Positions 1 through 6,694 are shown, numbered from the stretch's first letter. The stretch is 19,180 nt of DNA from Bacilli bacterium (GCA_017476705.1 JAFUZI010000042.1:1-19180); one strand, 5' to 3'. Numbers and translations are program-made. Notes: generated from the letters alone by a model not told the origin.

Positions 1-17
1 AGATTCACATAATTAAA

Positions 18-43
18 GGATACAAAAAATGTATTCTTTTTTT
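18..43 (+). terminator. Intrinsic terminator of a plus-strand gene outside the window
   Basis: Six-base stem ggatac (18-23) pairs with gtattc (31-36, one G-T wobble) around a 7-base A/T loop, followed by a run of seven T (37-43). The orientation is plus, so it would end a transcript arriving from left of the window, and it faces the minus-strand tRNA unit convergently. The stem is short, so confidence is moderate. Confidence 0.55.
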
Positions 44-81
44 GTTTTGATATTCGCCAAAATTTTAATTTTTACTAATTA

Positions 82-100
82 TGGCACAAAATTGGCACAA
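82..100. repeat. Pair of TGGCACAA direct repeats, one helical turn apart
   Basis: Two exact copies of TGGCACAA lie at 82-89 and 93-100, start to start 11 bp. They sit just beyond the 3' end and terminator of a tRNA gene. Helically phased short direct repeats next to a tRNA are typical of arm-type binding sites of tyrosine integrases, but no integrase gene is inside the window, so the function is inference. Confidence 0.4.
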
Positions 101-102
101 TA

Positions 103-133
103 TATAAAAAAAAGAGTGCCATAAAACACTCTT
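103..133 (-). terminator. Intrinsic terminator of the tRNA-Met unit
   Basis: On the minus strand a 7-bp perfect stem (bases 127-133 with 112-118, AAGAGTG/CACTCTT) with an 8-base loop is followed by a run of nine U (103-111 region). It begins about 10 bases after the CCA end of the tRNA, as expected for a tRNA transcription unit. Confidence 0.85.
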
Positions 134-143
134 AATTTCAATT

Positions 144-220
144 TGGTAGCGACGGAGAGATTCGAACTCACGACCTACCCGGTATGAACGGGTTGCTCTA
201 GCCAACTGAGCTACATCGCC
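144..220 (-). tRNA. tRNA-Met (CAT), elongator type
   Basis: A 77-nt cloverleaf reads on the minus strand: acceptor GGCGATG/CGTCGCT, D-arm GCTC/GAGC, anticodon stem ACCCG/CGGGT around loop TTCATAC (anticodon CAT), variable AGGTC, T-loop TTCGAAT, and an encoded CCA end (144-146). The G1-U72 wobble pair and overall sequence match the elongator tRNA-Met of Bacillus rather than initiator tRNA, which has a 1-72 mismatch and three G-C pairs in the anticodon stem. The T-stem GTGAG/CTCTC has one T-T mismatch. tRNA-Ile2, which also has a CAT anticodon, is less likely from the similarity to the Bacillus gene, but cannot be excluded by eye alone. Confidence 0.93.
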
Positions 221-240
221 GTATGGTAAATTTATTGTAT

Positions 241-288
241 GGCCGACGGGTATGAACCGATTGCTCTAGCCAACTGAGCTACAGCGCC
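241..288 (-). pseudogene. Truncated tRNA-Met copy (5' half only)
   Basis: The minus strand holds the first roughly 48 nt of a tRNA-Met: acceptor 5' strand GGCGCTG, a D-arm identical to the intact gene (GCTC-AGTTGGCTA-GAGC), and loop TTCATAC with anticodon CAT. The anticodon stem keeps only three G-C pairs at its inner end; the outer two pairs are broken. The variable region, T-arm, 3' acceptor strand and CCA are missing. Twenty bases later the intact tRNA starts, so both are transcribed from one promoter. It looks like a decayed tandem duplicate, or a remnant from integration at the tRNA. It cannot form a normal tRNA. Confidence 0.8.
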
Positions 289-307
289 ATATCACTAACG
301 CAATATA

Positions 308-336
308 AGTATAACAAATTTTAAAAATATAATCAA
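308..336 (-). promoter_or_regulatory. Promoter of the tRNA-Met unit
   Basis: Minus strand: -35 TTGATT (336-331), a 17-nt spacer, and extended -10 TGT-TATACT (316-308). Predicted transcription start is near 301, about 13 nt before the truncated tRNA copy. Spacing is optimal and there is no other gene between, so this should drive both tRNA segments. Confidence 0.72.
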
Positions 337-342
337 TAGAAA

Positions 343-375
343 AATTAAAAAAAAGATAGTATTTTTTACTATCTT
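343..375 (-). terminator. Intrinsic terminator of the small membrane protein gene
   Basis: Nine-base perfect stem (353-361 with 367-375) with a 5-base loop, followed on the minus strand by a U-rich run (complement of 345-354). The TAG stop codon of the upstream gene (369-371) lies inside the stem. Confidence 0.85.
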
Positions 376-770
376 AATCTAGCCTCTAATATTTCTTTAA
401 GTGCATCAACTTTTTCAAATTCTCTTGATTTAGTTAAATTAATTATATTTTGATACATTAAATAAAATCTAATGAATACACCAACAAATGTTACAACAAT
501 AAATAAAGATCCTATTAAATATAAATCATTCATAAGTAAAAATATTCCGAATCCGATACCTACAAGGCTAATTAAGCAAAGAAGAATAGTAAGTGATCTA
601 CTTTTTATCTCTAATTCTAATTTAGTAGCTTTATCTTTTAAATACTTAACTTGTTCTTCTTCAGTTAAGTTTAAATTAGATATTACATTATTATATATTA
701 TTTCACTTCTATTTAATTCATCACCATTTATTAATATATTTATCTTTTTTAAGTCTTTATTTTTTATCAT
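369..770 (-). CDS. Small two-helix membrane protein, unknown function
   Basis: A 133-residue protein starting at the ATG at 770. An in-frame GTG three codons upstream (779) overlaps the ribosome site GAGGTGA (776-782), which is placed 5 bases before the ATG, so ATG 770 is the better start. Residues 1-57 are charged and predicted soluble, with a helical stretch rich in Glu and Lys at 36-57. Two hydrophobic segments follow at about 58-79 and 82-104, joined by a short loop with Asn81-Asp82. The C-terminal 25 residues are again charged. There is no signal peptide and no motif I recognise. It is transcribed from its own extended -10 promoter just after uvrC. The topology suggests a hairpin membrane anchor with both ends in the cytoplasm. 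Function unknown. Confidence 0.8.
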   Translation of the reverse strand: MIKNKDLKKINILINGDELNRSEIIYNNVISNLNLTEEEQVKYLKDKATKLELEIKSRSLTILLCLISLVGIGFGIFLLMNDLYLIGSLFIVVTFVGVFIRFYLMYQNIINLTKSREFEKVDALKEILEARLR

Positions 771-793
771 AGAAATCACCTCAATTAGCTAGT

Positions 794-802
794 ATTATAA
801 CA
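794..802 (-). promoter_or_regulatory. Extended -10 promoter of the small membrane protein
   Basis: Minus strand TGT-TATAAT (802-794) is a full extended -10 element (TGnTATAAT). No good -35 hexamer sits 16-18 bases upstream. The predicted start is near 787, giving a 17-nt 5'UTR that contains the GAGGTGA ribosome site. Confidence 0.6.
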
Positions 803-828
803 CTTTTTTTATAAAATAAAAGCTACAT

Positions 829-2589
829 TTAGTAATTTTTCAAAAATTCTATTAAATTTCTGGCAACATTTAAAGGAATAATCTCTTTTAGTTCATCTAG
901 TGATAAAGATTTTATTTTACTTATTGTTTTATATTTTTTAATAAGTTCTAACTTTCTTTTCTCACCTATTCCGTCAACATTATCTAAGACACTTTCTAAA
1001 GATCCTTTGCTTCTTATTTGTTTATGATAATTTATTGTGAAATTATGAACTTCATCCTGCATTCTCTCGAGTAAAAAGAATAAATTGCTTTTTTTATCAA
1101 TTTTTATTTCTTTATTATCACTTGTAATTAAAGCTTCTGTTGCATGTCTATCATTTTTCTTTAAACCAACAACCTTGATATTTAAATTTAATGAATCAAT
1201 TATTTCTTTAGCAATATTAATCTGACCAATACCACCATCAACAATAAGTAAATCAGGGCGTTCTAAATTATCCATTAGTACTCTATAATATCTTCTATAT
1301 ATTACTTCTCTCATCATTGAATATTCATCGTTAGTATCTACTTTAATTTTAAATTTACGATAATCATTTTTAGATTTTTTCCCATCTTTAAATACAACCA
1401 TACCAGATACACTATATGTACCAAAAAGATGCGAATTATCAAATAATTCAATTCTATATAACTTATCCATATGTAGGGCTTCTTTTAATTCAAGATTAGC
1501 ATTATAAGTCCTATTATCATCACGCTCTAACATTTCAAATTCATTAGTCAAAGTTATTTTTGCATTAGAACATGCCATATCGACTATTTTCTTTTTTTCG
1601 CCCTTTATAGGAATTTTTACATCAATATCTAAATAACTAGATAAAAGAGTACTATCTAATATTTCTGGAACTAATAATTCTTTTGGTAAAACAAATTTAG
1701 TCTCGTAAGCATTTATTATATAACTTATAAGTTGTTCAGAAACATCATCTATTAAAGGAACAATTTTAGAATATCTTTCTATAATTTTACCTTCTCTAAT
1801 AAAAAATATTTGAATAGATAAATAATCCTTATCCATATAATATCCAATAACATCTATATCAGTATTATCTCTAATTTCGACTTTTTGTTTAGATAAAGTA
1901 ACTGTTATATAATCAATTAAATCCTTATATTCCTTTGCTTTTTCAAAATTTAATTTAGAACTTTCTATGTACATATCATTTTCTATTTTTTTTATAATTA
2001 AAGAATAATCACCTTTTAAGAATGAAATAATTTCTTTTTTCATTTCATCAATTTTAGATTTCTCAACATTATGAGTACAATACCCTAAGCACTCACCTAT
2101 GTGATAATAAAGGCATGGTTTTTTACCCATTGTATTACATTTTCTTAATGGATATATACGGTTTAATAGATTAACTGTACTACGTGCAGCAGTAACATTA
2201 GGATAAGGGCCATATAATTTACTATTATTTTTTTTATTTAAAGTCCTTACAATTTTAAGTCTTGGTATTTCTTCGTCAGTTAACTCTATGTAAGGATAAC
2301 TCTTATCATCTCTAAGTAAAATATTATATTTTGGATCATATTGTTTAATCAAGTTATTTTCTAATATTAAAGATTCTTTTTCGCTTCCAACAACAACATA
2401 TTCAAAGTCAGTAATTTCACTAACAAGTCTTGCTGTTTTACCTGTATGAGTTCCTCTAAAATATGATGATAATCTATTTTTTAGTTTTTTAGCTTTACCA
2501 ACATATATAATAACGCCATCTTTATTCTTCATTTGATAGCATCCAGGCTTATTAGGCACAAGTGAAAGCTTTTGTTTAATATAATCCAT
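829..2589 (-). CDS. uvrC: UvrABC excinuclease subunit C
   Basis: A 586-residue protein, close to the usual 590-610. It makes the 3' and 5' incisions around DNA lesions recognised by UvrA-UvrB in nucleotide excision repair. The N-terminal GIY-YIG nuclease domain (about 12-92) shows IYVGKAKKLKNR with Tyr29, Gly31, Lys32 and Arg39, and the metal-binding Glu77. Four cysteines between about 148 and 171 (C-x8-C-x7-C-x3-C) match the metal/Fe-S site known in the family. A UVR region (about 190-225), the RNase-H-like second nuclease domain (about 375-500) and tandem helix-hairpin-helix motifs at the C-terminus (about 535-583) follow. The start ATG has AAGGTGA 4-5 bases upstream; this site overlaps the stop of the CYTH-like gene, so the two are co-transcribed. 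No strong GC-rich terminator follows it, so some read-through into the next small gene is possible. Confidence 0.97.
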   Translation of the reverse strand: MDYIKQKLSLVPNKPGCYQMKNKDGVIIYVGKAKKLKNRLSSYFRGTHTGKTARLVSEITDFEYVVVGSEKESLILENNLIKQYDPKYNILLRDDKSYPYIELTDEEIPRLKIVRTLNKKNNSKLYGPYPNVTAARSTVNLLNRIYPLRKCNTMGKKPCLYYHIGECLGYCTHNVEKSKIDEMKKEIISFLKGDYSLIIKKIENDMYIESSKLNFEKAKEYKDLIDYITVTLSKQKVEIRDNTDIDVIGYYMDKDYLSIQIFFIREGKIIERYSKIVPLIDDVSEQLISYIINAYETKFVLPKELLVPEILDSTLLSSYLDIDVKIPIKGEKKKIVDMACSNAKITLTNEFEMLERDDNRTYNANLELKEALHMDKLYRIELFDNSHLFGTYSVSGMVVFKDGKKSKNDYRKFKIKVDTNDEYSMMREVIYRRYYRVLMDNLERPDLLIVDGGIGQINIAKEIIDSLNLNIKVVGLKKNDRHATEALITSDNKEIKIDKKSNLFFLLERMQDEVHNFTINYHKQIRSKGSLESVLDNVDGIGEKRKLELIKKYKTISKIKSLSLDELKEIIPLNVARNLIEFLKNY

Positions 2590-2598
2590 AATATCACC

Positions 2599-3135
2599 TT
2601 ACTTTAAGAATATATCTTCATTCATATCTCCAACTAAATCATTCCAACTAGTTCTATATTTACCATATAATTCTTCAAATTTGCTTACTGAAGTTTCTTC
2701 AATATTTAAATTATCCATAATTTCTTTTATGATACTTAAAACATTATTTTTTTCTTCTTCATTTTTATAATTAAATTTAAATCTAAGTATATTACCTATT
2801 TTAACACCTTTGTCAAGTGTTATATAAATATTATTATAAATGTATTTATATCTTTCTCTAAATCTCTTAAATTCAATACTAATGCCTATATTCTTAAACA
2901 TATTAAGTAAATCTTTTTCATATTTTTTTGAAATATAAACTACATCATTATCATTATTATCCTTAAAACTTAATTTAACATAACTATTTGTCCTAATAAG
3001 TCTTAAATCTCCCTCAGTATGATAATTATAAATTACTTGTTTTTCATAATCTTTTTTATTTGCCGATTTATCAAAATAGTTAATTACCTTCTCTAAATCA
3101 GCTTCTTTGACAACTGTTCTAATTTCTTGTATCAT
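2599..3135 (-). CDS. CYTH-like domain protein
   Basis: A 178-residue protein from the ATG at 3135. The frame stays open to 3252, but the upstream part would overlap yigZ and its promoter, while AGGTGA sits 7 bases before ATG 3135. The residue pattern resembles the CYTH fold (triphosphate-tunnel enzymes): basic/acidic strands 'LRLIR' (about 44-48), 'VKLSFK' (53-58), 'EFKRFRERYKY' (about 88-98), 'ITLDKG' (105-110), and a C-terminal 'SKFEELYGKYRTSW' (151-164) like the conserved S-(Y/F)-x-E-L ending. The N-terminal E-x-E-x-K signature is degenerate here (EIRTVVK), so catalytic activity on triphosphates is uncertain. It lies directly upstream of uvrC in one transcript and diverges from yigZ. Confidence 0.65.
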   Translation of the reverse strand: MIQEIRTVVKEADLEKVINYFDKSANKKDYEKQVIYNYHTEGDLRLIRTNSYVKLSFKDNNDNDVVYISKKYEKDLLNMFKNIGISIEFKRFRERYKYIYNNIYITLDKGVKIGNILRFKFNYKNEEEKNNVLSIIKEIMDNLNIEETSVSKFEELYGKYRTSWNDLVGDMNEDIFLK

Positions 3136-3159
3136 CAAACATTCACCTACCTTAAATAA

Positions 3160-3165
3160 ATTATA
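3160..3165 (-). promoter_or_regulatory. -10 element of the CYTH-uvrC operon
   Basis: Minus strand TATAAT (3165-3160), with a predicted start near 3153 and an 18-nt 5'UTR carrying AGGTGA. No convincing -35 hexamer is seen at 17 nt. It lies within about 10 bp of the -35 box of the divergent yigZ promoter, so the two polymerases would compete for the same short stretch. Confidence 0.5.
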
Positions 3166-3173
3166 CATCACAT

Positions 3174-3202
3174 TTGAAAAAAATAAAACAATAAGGTATA
3201 AT
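3174..3202 (+). promoter_or_regulatory. Near-consensus promoter of yigZ, predicting a leaderless mRNA
   Basis: Plus strand: -35 TTGAAA (3174-3179), exactly 17 nt, then perfect -10 TATAAT (3197-3202). Position +1 falls on 3209, which is the A of the yigZ ATG. The only Shine-Dalgarno-like bases, AAGG at 3193-3196, would lie upstream of the transcript start and too far (12 nt) from the ATG. Confidence 0.78.
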
Positions 3203-3208
3203 TTATTT

Positions 3209-3784
3209 ATGAGAACAATTAAAAATAATAAAGAAATAGAGATAATAATCAATAAATCAAGGTTTATATGTATATCTTACATAATAAATTCCATATCTGA
3301 TGTTGATGTTTTTCTAAATGAGACAAAAGAAAAATATGAAGGCGCTACTCATTATTGCTATGCATATATAATTGATTCATATAAAAAATGCAGTGATGAT
3401 AAAGAACCAAGTGGTACAGCGGGATTGCCTATATTAAATGTATTAGAAAAAAATGAACTTAATAATATATTAGTTATTGTTGTAAGATACTTTGGCGGTA
3501 TTAAATTAGGTGCAGGAGGACTTGTTAGAGCATATACTAACTCTGTTGTAGAATGCATAAAAGATAATATTAAAGATATTAAAAAAGGAATTAAATTGGA
3601 AATAAAATTTGGTTATGATAAGGTTAAAATAATAGATAATATTTTTAAAGATAAAATTATTGATAAATATTTTGATGAGTATATTATGTATATTATAAAA
3701 ATTAGTTATGATGAATATGAACTTATTAAAAATAAACTTATTAATTTAAATGTTAAAGTATTAGAAGATAATATAATAATATAA
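3209..3784 (+). CDS. yigZ: YigZ/IMPACT family protein (UPF0029)
   Basis: A 191-residue protein, a little short of the usual 205-215. The family signature is clear: 'SRFIC' near the N-terminus (17-21), 'ATHYCYAY' (46-53), 'DDKEPSGTAGLPIL' (63-76) and 'VVRYFGGIKLGAGGLVRAY' (91-109). The C-terminal half is a poorly conserved, Ile/Lys-rich ferredoxin-like domain. Its cellular role in bacteria is not settled; its eukaryotic relative IMPACT binds GCN1 and modulates the starvation response. The start at 3209 fits where the family's similarity begins; the frame is open further upstream (to 3107), but that part lies under the CYTH gene and upstream of the promoter. It is the only plus-strand gene here and ends in a bidirectional terminator shared with proS. 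Confidence 0.93.
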   Translation: MRTIKNNKEIEIIINKSRFICISYIINSISDVDVFLNETKEKYEGATHYCYAYIIDSYKKCSDDKEPSGTAGLPILNVLEKNELNNILVIVVRYFGGIKLGAGGLVRAYTNSVVECIKDNIKDIKKGIKLEIKFGYDKVKIIDNIFKDKIIDKYFDEYIMYIIKISYDEYELIKNKLINLNVKVLEDNIII

Positions 3785-3809
3785 AAAGAGATTCATTTGA
3801 ATCTCTTTT
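3784..3809. terminator. Bidirectional terminator between yigZ and proS
   Basis: An 11-bp perfect inverted repeat (3784-3794 with 3799-3809) with a 4-base loop is flanked by A-run and T-run on both sides, so it can stop transcription from either direction. The yigZ stop codon touches its left edge and the proS TAA (3808-3810) lies in its right edge. Confidence 0.87.
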
Positions 3810-5235
3810 AATATGATTTGGCAAATTTAACAATATGTCTAGCTTCTTCACCACAACAAATACATTTTTCACCATGTTCTGGTTCTTTATCAGTTATACA
3901 TCTACTAGTTGCAGTTGTATCTTCTTTTATTTTTAACTCACAATCAGTTCTACCACACCAAGGTGCTTCAATAAATCCTCCAACAGTTTCTAACTTATCT
4001 TTAAATTCATCATAAGTTGTAACTCTTGTTGTATGTTCATCTAAATATTCTTGAGCTTTTTCATACATTTCATTATGAATAATATTTAATAAGCCATTAA
4101 TAATTTCTGGAAGATTTTTATCTAATTTAATAGTAATTTTTTGATTATCATTACGTTTAACAGCAACACATACACCATTTTCAATATCTTTTGGTCCTAC
4201 TTCAATTCGAACAGGAATTCCTCTAACTTCTGCTTCACTAAATTTATATCCTGGTGATTTATCAGAATCATCTATATCTACCCTAATTCCAGCTTTAGAT
4301 AACATTTCTTTTATTTCGTAAGCACTCTCTAACACTTTATTTTCATTTTGTCTAATAGGTATAATTCTAACTTGAATAGGTGCTACTCTTGGTGGCATAA
4401 CCAATCCATTATCATCACCATGTACCATTATAATAGCACCAAGTAATCTTGTAGATACTCCCCAAGATGTTTGATATACATATTTTTGAGTGTTATCTTT
4501 ATCTAAGAATTTCATATCAAATGCTTTAGCAAACCCTTGTCCAAAATAGTGACTTGTTCCAGATTGAAGTGCTTTACCATCTTTCATAAGTGTTTCTATT
4601 GTATATGTAGACTCAGCTCCAGCAAATTTTTCTTTTTCTGTTTTAATACCAGTTACCATTGGAATAGCAAGTAGATTAGCACATGTTTTTTTATAAATAT
4701 CAAGCATTCTTAAAGTTTCTTCTACTGCTTCATCACGTGTAGCATGTACTGTATGACCTTCTTGCCATAAGAATTCAGATCCTCTAAGGAATGGACGAGT
4801 AGTTTTTTCCCATCTAACTACACTACACCATTGATTATATAGTTTTGGTAAATCTCTATAAGATTTAACTATTTTAGCATAATGCTCACAAAATAATGTT
4901 TCACTTGTTGGTCTAATTACACATGGATCTTCTAGTTCATTTAATCCACCTTTTGTCACAACAGCACATTCAGGTGCGAATCCTTCAACATGGTCTTTTT
5001 CTTTATTAAGTAAACTCTCAGGTATAAGCATTGGCATATATACATTAGTATGCCCTGTTTCTTTAAATTTCTTATCCATATAGTTTTGTATATTTTCCCA
5101 TATAGCATATCCATATGGTCTATATATAATAAATCCTTTAACTGAAGAATAATCCATTAATTCTGCTTTTAAACATACATCAGTATACCATTTAGCAAAA
5201 TCATCACCTTGTCTTGTAATTGCATCATTTTTCAT
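3808..5235 (-). CDS. proS: Prolyl-tRNA synthetase, short archaeal/eukaryotic type
   Basis: A 475-residue class II synthetase that charges tRNA-Pro. The start is the ATG at 5235 with AAGGTGA about 5 bases upstream; an in-frame TTG at 5250 overlaps that ribosome site. Motifs visible: 'RPTSE' (108-112), motif 2 'VVRWEKTTRPFLRGSEFLWQ' (139-158), motif 3 region 'GVSTRLLGA', an anticodon-binding domain (about 285-385), and a C-terminal zinc-binding domain rich in cysteine (C-x4-C and C-x-C-C patterns) ending in Tyr, as in the Thermus/archaeal-type enzymes. The inserted editing domain of the long bacterial ProRS is missing, so this is the short form also used by mollicutes. It is monocistronic between two terminators and has its own extended -10 promoter. 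Confidence 0.96.
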   Translation of the reverse strand: MKNDAITRQGDDFAKWYTDVCLKAELMDYSSVKGFIIYRPYGYAIWENIQNYMDKKFKETGHTNVYMPMLIPESLLNKEKDHVEGFAPECAVVTKGGLNELEDPCVIRPTSETLFCEHYAKIVKSYRDLPKLYNQWCSVVRWEKTTRPFLRGSEFLWQEGHTVHATRDEAVEETLRMLDIYKKTCANLLAIPMVTGIKTEKEKFAGAESTYTIETLMKDGKALQSGTSHYFGQGFAKAFDMKFLDKDNTQKYVYQTSWGVSTRLLGAIIMVHGDDNGLVMPPRVAPIQVRIIPIRQNENKVLESAYEIKEMLSKAGIRVDIDDSDKSPGYKFSEAEVRGIPVRIEVGPKDIENGVCVAVKRNDNQKITIKLDKNLPEIINGLLNIIHNEMYEKAQEYLDEHTTRVTTYDEFKDKLETVGGFIEAPWCGRTDCELKIKEDTTATSRCITDKEPEHGEKCICCGEEARHIVKFAKSY

Positions 5236-5252
5236 AAATATCACCTTCAATA

Positions 5253-5261
5253 ATTATATCA
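5253..5261 (-). promoter_or_regulatory. Extended -10 promoter of proS
   Basis: Minus strand TGA-TATAAT (5261-5253), with a predicted start near 5246 and a 5'UTR of about 11 nt that is little more than the AAGGTGA ribosome site. It lies directly after the terminator of the preceding operon; no good -35 hexamer is present. Confidence 0.62.
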
Positions 5262-5297
5262 AAAAAAATAAAAAAATGGTATATCATTTACCATTTT
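5262..5297 (-). terminator. Intrinsic terminator of the yqfC-DUF212 operon
   Basis: Nine-base perfect stem (5273-5281 with 5289-5297), 7-base loop, then a long U-rich tract on the minus strand (complement of 5261-5276). The stop codon of the DUF212 gene (5296-5298) is partly inside the stem. Confidence 0.85.
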
Positions 5298-5694
5298 ATA
5301 GAAAATAAATAATTAGTGTAACAAGTATACCTGTAATTATACCTGCAATTACTTCTTTTAATTCATGCCCTAAATTAACTTTCATTTTTAAATTAAATCT
5401 TTCATTTAAAATTTTTGCATGCATTCCACTTTCATATCTTACATGCGATGCATCATAACATGTAATTAATCCAAATACTAGTGCAATAGCAAATGAACTA
5501 GAGTCAACTTTATCTACAAGACCAATTATTGTAACCAAACTTGATACAAAGCATGAATGCGCAGATGGCATTCCACCACTACTTGTAATTAAAGAAAATG
5601 TTATCTTTTCTTTTTTGATAATTGCAACAAATATTTTAAGTAATTGACATACTATAAGTGCAACTATAGGACATATTAAAAATATGTATTTCAC
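5296..5694 (-). CDS. DUF212 family (YuiD-like) membrane phosphatase-related protein
   Basis: A 132-residue protein with a GTG start (5694), preceded by AAGGTGAG inside the 3' end of recO; the gap to the recO stop is 6 bases, so translation is probably coupled. The family is a divergent relative of acid phosphatase/vanadium haloperoxidase (PAP2-like) enzymes. Conserved points: 'SSGGMPSAHS' (38-47), 'YDASHVRYESG' (80-90) where most relatives have D-A-x-G-V-R, and 'LGHELKEVIAG' (108-118). Hydrophobic segments at about 4-26, 48-60, 68-82 and 113-132 give a four-helix membrane protein. YuiD is normally about 158 residues, so this is a short version. Substrate unknown; a membrane phospholipid or prenyl phosphate is plausible from the fold. 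Confidence 0.88.
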   Translation of the reverse strand: MKYIFLICPIVALIVCQLLKIFVAIIKKEKITFSLITSSGGMPSAHSCFVSSLVTIIGLVDKVDSSSFAIALVFGLITCYDASHVRYESGMHAKILNERFNLKMKVNLGHELKEVIAGIITGILVTLIIYFL

Positions 5695-5700
5695 TTTTTA

Positions 5701-6432
5701 TCAACTCACCTTACTTATATTCTTTAGTAATTTTTTACTTTTAAGATATAATCCTGTATATCTATCATAATAATCATCTAAGAAATTTGATATTTCTATT
5801 TTTGATTTACCTGAAATATCAAGACTAGTAATTTTAGCTATATCTACATAATAAAACATTCTAATCAATTTTATTGTTTTATCACTAACTATTAAATCAT
5901 CCCTTAAACAATTAGTGCAAATATATCCTCCTCTTGATGAAGATAACGTTGCAATTGATGTCTTTGATCCACATATTGCACATTCATCTATTATTGGCAT
6001 AACTCCTAAATATTCTAAATATTTAAGTTCTAATATATTTGTAATAACTAATGCATCAAAATTTTCATCAATTTTCTTAAGAGATGATATTAAAATTTCA
6101 TATACATGAGAGTTTACATTATGTTTCATAACTTGTCCTGCAAGATCAATTATATATGTTGCATAACTAATTTTAACAATATCTTTTTTTATATTTTTAA
6201 ATTCATTTATAATATCAACACCCGTTAATATTGATAATTTTTCTTCCTTCTTTGAAATATAAAACTTACCCATTGTAATTTTACTAGTGCCTAATCTCAA
6301 ATTACTTTTTAAGCTTTTAGCTCCCTTAGCCATACAACCTATAATTCCATCTTTTGTTAAAATGTTTATAATTTTAGAAGTCTCACTGTATGAGACTTCA
6401 CTAACTACAATACCTTCTACTACTTCTTTCAT
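5701..6432 (-). CDS. recO: DNA repair protein RecO
   Basis: A 243-residue protein. RecO works with RecF and RecR to load RecA on single-stranded gaps. The N-terminal OB fold is visible (EGIVV ... 'SYSETSKIINILTKDGI' ... 'AKGAKS', about 6-80), followed by a helical domain and a C4 zinc finger, C151-x2-C154 and C172-x2-C175. The ATG is placed where the family begins but has no usable Shine-Dalgarno site; instead it overlaps the stop codon of a 14-codon ORF by one base (TAATG), so translation may depend on re-initiation. Ends on TGA. It is near the 3' end of the era operon, as in Bacillus. Confidence 0.94.
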   Translation of the reverse strand: MKEVVEGIVVSEVSYSETSKIINILTKDGIIGCMAKGAKSLKSNLRLGTSKITMGKFYISKKEEKLSILTGVDIINEFKNIKKDIVKISYATYIIDLAGQVMKHNVNSHVYEILISSLKKIDENFDALVITNILELKYLEYLGVMPIIDECAICGSKTSIATLSSSRGGYICTNCLRDDLIVSDKTIKLIRMFYYVDIAKITSLDISGKSKIEISNFLDDYYDRYTGLYLKSKKLLKNISKVS

Positions 6433-6476
6433 TAATGCACAAACTCTAATCTATATTTTTTTTGAGTATTAATCAT
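6432..6476 (-). CDS. 14-residue mini-ORF coupled to recO
   Basis: Minus strand ORF MINTQKKYRLEFVH, preceded by AGGTG 4 bases before its ATG (6476-6474), ending in TAA whose last base is the first base of the recO ATG. It fills the gap between the DUF1653 gene and recO. Its peptide matches nothing I know. The likely role is to deliver ribosomes to recO, which lacks its own ribosome site, rather than to make a functional peptide. Short chance ORFs are common, so confidence rests on the ribosome site and the TAATG junction. Confidence 0.45.
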   Translation of the reverse strand: MINTQKKYRLEFVH

Positions 6477-6483
6477 AAAACAC

Positions 6484-6693
6484 CTACTTAACTAACTTAA
6501 ATCTCTCAATTCCATCATTTGTATATGAATTAAATTTATCTACCGGCATAGTCCATATCAAATGCTTACCATATAAAGCTTCATAAACAACAACTTCCTC
6601 GTTAGTAATTGAGTCAGTTGCTAAAAATAAAACCTTATATTCACCACCTTTATAGTGTTCATATACTGAACCTATCATTATTAATCTATCCAT
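6484..6693 (-). CDS. DUF1653-like small protein
   Basis: A 69-residue protein with the layout of DUF1653: 'GSVYEHYKGGEYKVLFLATDS' at residues 8-28 in two blocks (G-x-Y-x-H-Y-K-G-G, then V-x-x-x-A), 'VVVYEALYG' (34-42), 'IWTMPVDKFN' (46-55) and 'GIERF' (61-65). The family is a small beta-barrel domain of unknown function. The ATG at 6693 has AGAGG about 5 bases upstream, inside the end of yqzL, one base after the yqzL stop. A later Met6 is possible as start. It is an extra gene in the era-recO block relative to Bacillus. Confidence 0.82.
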   Translation of the reverse strand: MDRLIMIGSVYEHYKGGEYKVLFLATDSITNEEVVVYEALYGKHLIWTMPVDKFNSYTNDGIERFKLVK

Positions 6694-6694
6694 A

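Noticed and set aside
3136..3252. Hydrophobic N-terminal extension of the CYTH-like protein that would look like a signal or membrane anchor
   Set aside because: It would overlap both divergent promoters and the start of yigZ, while a good AGGTGA site serves the ATG at 3135. The hydrophobicity comes from AT-rich non-coding sequence.
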